From: JABMMZ01 sp044368575
GTDB taxonomy: Bacteria; Bacteroidota; Bacteroidia; NS11-12g; UBA955
DNA: 64,000 nt
Reading direction: 5' to 3'
NCBI GenBank assembly: GCA_044368575.1
Contig: JBIPPH010000004.1
Coordinates: 19,028 to 83,027 of the forward strand
Part shown: piece after piece, positions 63,632 to 64,000 of the stretch
Numbering within the stretch: the first letter of the stretch is position 1
How the letters are laid out: every line of letters starts with the position of its first letter
Notes under the pieces: model-generated
The model's input: the letters and a program-made list of their open reading frames with translations, nothing else
Databases searched by the model: none
Told to the model about the DNA's origin: nothing
Translations under genes and position numbers: made by a program

Positions 63632-63639
63632 CAAACATA
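63632..63639 (-). promoter_or_regulatory. -7 box of Omp28-like gene
   Basis: CAAACATA on plus (TATGTTTG on minus), 5 nt before the ATG at 63626. Confidence 0.5.
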
Positions 63640-63653
63640 CGACAGTTTAGGGA

Positions 63654-63679
63654 ATAAAAAAAGCCCCTTGCGGGGCTTT
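63654..63679 (-). terminator. Terminator of the gene at the right edge
   Basis: AAAGCCCC-TTGC-GGGGCTTT; on the minus strand it is followed by a T-run (A-run at 63654-63660 on plus). It lies 20 bp after the stop codon at 63700. Confidence 0.85.
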
Positions 63680-63699
63680 AAAAATATTTGATACTAAGA

Positions 63700-64000
63700 T
63701 TACAAAGGCTTTCTTACACCGTTTACGAATGTGTAAGTACCAGTGCTTTCTTTTTTCCAAATCAATGCAGTAACGTACATGTTAGCTGTGTTGTTTTGGT
63801 TCCAATTCAAGATATCAAAAGTAGTTGGAATCATGGTCATTTTGTTGTCAGTGTAGAAAGTCAACTCAGTGTTAACGAATTTACCTGCAGCAATGTCACC
63901 TGAAATGATAGCATTACCAAAAGTTTTGTTCAAACCGGCAATTGTACCAGTAGTTTCTTTTGCATTGGTGATAGGCCATGCTCTGATGATGTTGTTGTGA
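63700..64000 (-). CDS. 3' part of a gene running off the right edge, probable secreted protein
   Basis: The minus-strand frame is open from the right edge to a stop at 63700, giving the last 100 residues. They include HNNIIRAWPITNAKETTGTI, then a Thr/Asn-rich beta-like stretch (ELTFYTDNKMTMIPTTFDIL) and a final WKKESTGTYTFVNGVRKPL. A terminator follows. There is no T9SS sorting domain at this end. Its composition and the position upstream of the Omp28-like gene suggest an envelope protein, perhaps a lipoprotein associated with Omp28-like proteins. I do not recognise the family. Confidence 0.65.
   Translation of the reverse strand, partial: HNNIIRAWPITNAKETTGTIAGLNKTFGNAIISGDIAAGKFVNTELTFYTDNKMTMIPTTFDILNWNQNNTANMYVTALIWKKESTGTYTFVNGVRKPL

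Noticed and set aside
1..64000. CRISPR array, IS element, prophage or integron
   Set aside because: No regular direct repeats with spacers, no transposase or integrase motifs, and no terminal inverted repeats were seen.

Overview
The window comes from a member of the Bacteroidota (Bacteroidetes). The evidence is direct: type IX secretion (T9SS) components (PorV, PorU, PorP/SprF, GldJ), secreted proteins ending in T9SS type A sorting domains, a SusC-like TonB receptor with a carboxypeptidase-regulatory N-domain, a DUF5683 gene beside parAB, AT-rich DNA, an absence of Shine-Dalgarno sequences, and many promoter-like boxes of the phylum-typical form TAnnTTTG. I cannot place it to order. There is no IS element, prophage, CRISPR array or rRNA operon; it looks like a compact, free-living chromosome with frequent 1-11 bp gene overlaps.

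Layout. 1-5.6 kb: 3' part of a giant cysteine-rich PKD-domain T9SS cargo. 5.6-11.5 kb: an XRE regulator, then a LytTR response regulator convergent with a histidine kinase that ends a hutU-murB-kinase operon. 11.5-17.6 kb: a helical protein and a DAO-type oxidoreductase, then an efflux/secretion locus with a TolC protein, an unusual fusion of an ABC-exporter membrane domain to a HlyD adaptor (no ATPase domain), and a divergent TetR regulator with a palindromic operator candidate. 17.7-18 kb: tRNA-Leu(UAA) and tRNA-Gly(GCC). 18-28 kb: rseP-hscB, a lone peptide-binding lipoprotein, UPF0173-parA-parB-DUF5683, and the classical thrS-infC-rpmI-rplT translation cluster with a hairpin before rplT. 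28-34 kb: membrane and housekeeping genes on the minus strand (accA, EEP phosphohydrolase, rhomboid, TPR protein, tcdA). 34-42 kb: a beta-helix-like lipoprotein, a Tat-exported class V aminotransferase coupled to a MenE-like ligase, two small secreted proteins and a TonB receptor. 42-47 kb: an acidic small protein, murF, a VCBS-repeat T9SS cargo, a fatty acid desaturase. 47-55.5 kb: an MBL hydrolase and the T9SS block porV-porU / porP-gldJ. 55.5-64 kb: DEAD-box helicase, pabB, uvrC, purH, an Omp28-like T9SS cargo, and the 3' end of another gene at the right edge.

How the genes work together. Cargo proteins with C-terminal sorting domains (first gene, 43.8 kb, 61.4 kb) would be exported by Sec, cross the outer membrane through the T9SS, and be processed by PorU with PorV as shuttle; PorP and GldJ are the attachment/motility-associated parts. 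The core gldKLMN and sprA genes are not in the window. The TMD-HlyD fusion plus TolC would span the whole envelope but has no visible energy source, which makes it the most unusual system here.

A recurring feature is that TAnnTTTG boxes sit only 4-10 nt before the start codon of many genes. This fixes several start codons downstream of longer possible starts and implies leaderless or nearly leaderless mRNAs. All positions were read by eye; no database or alignment was run.
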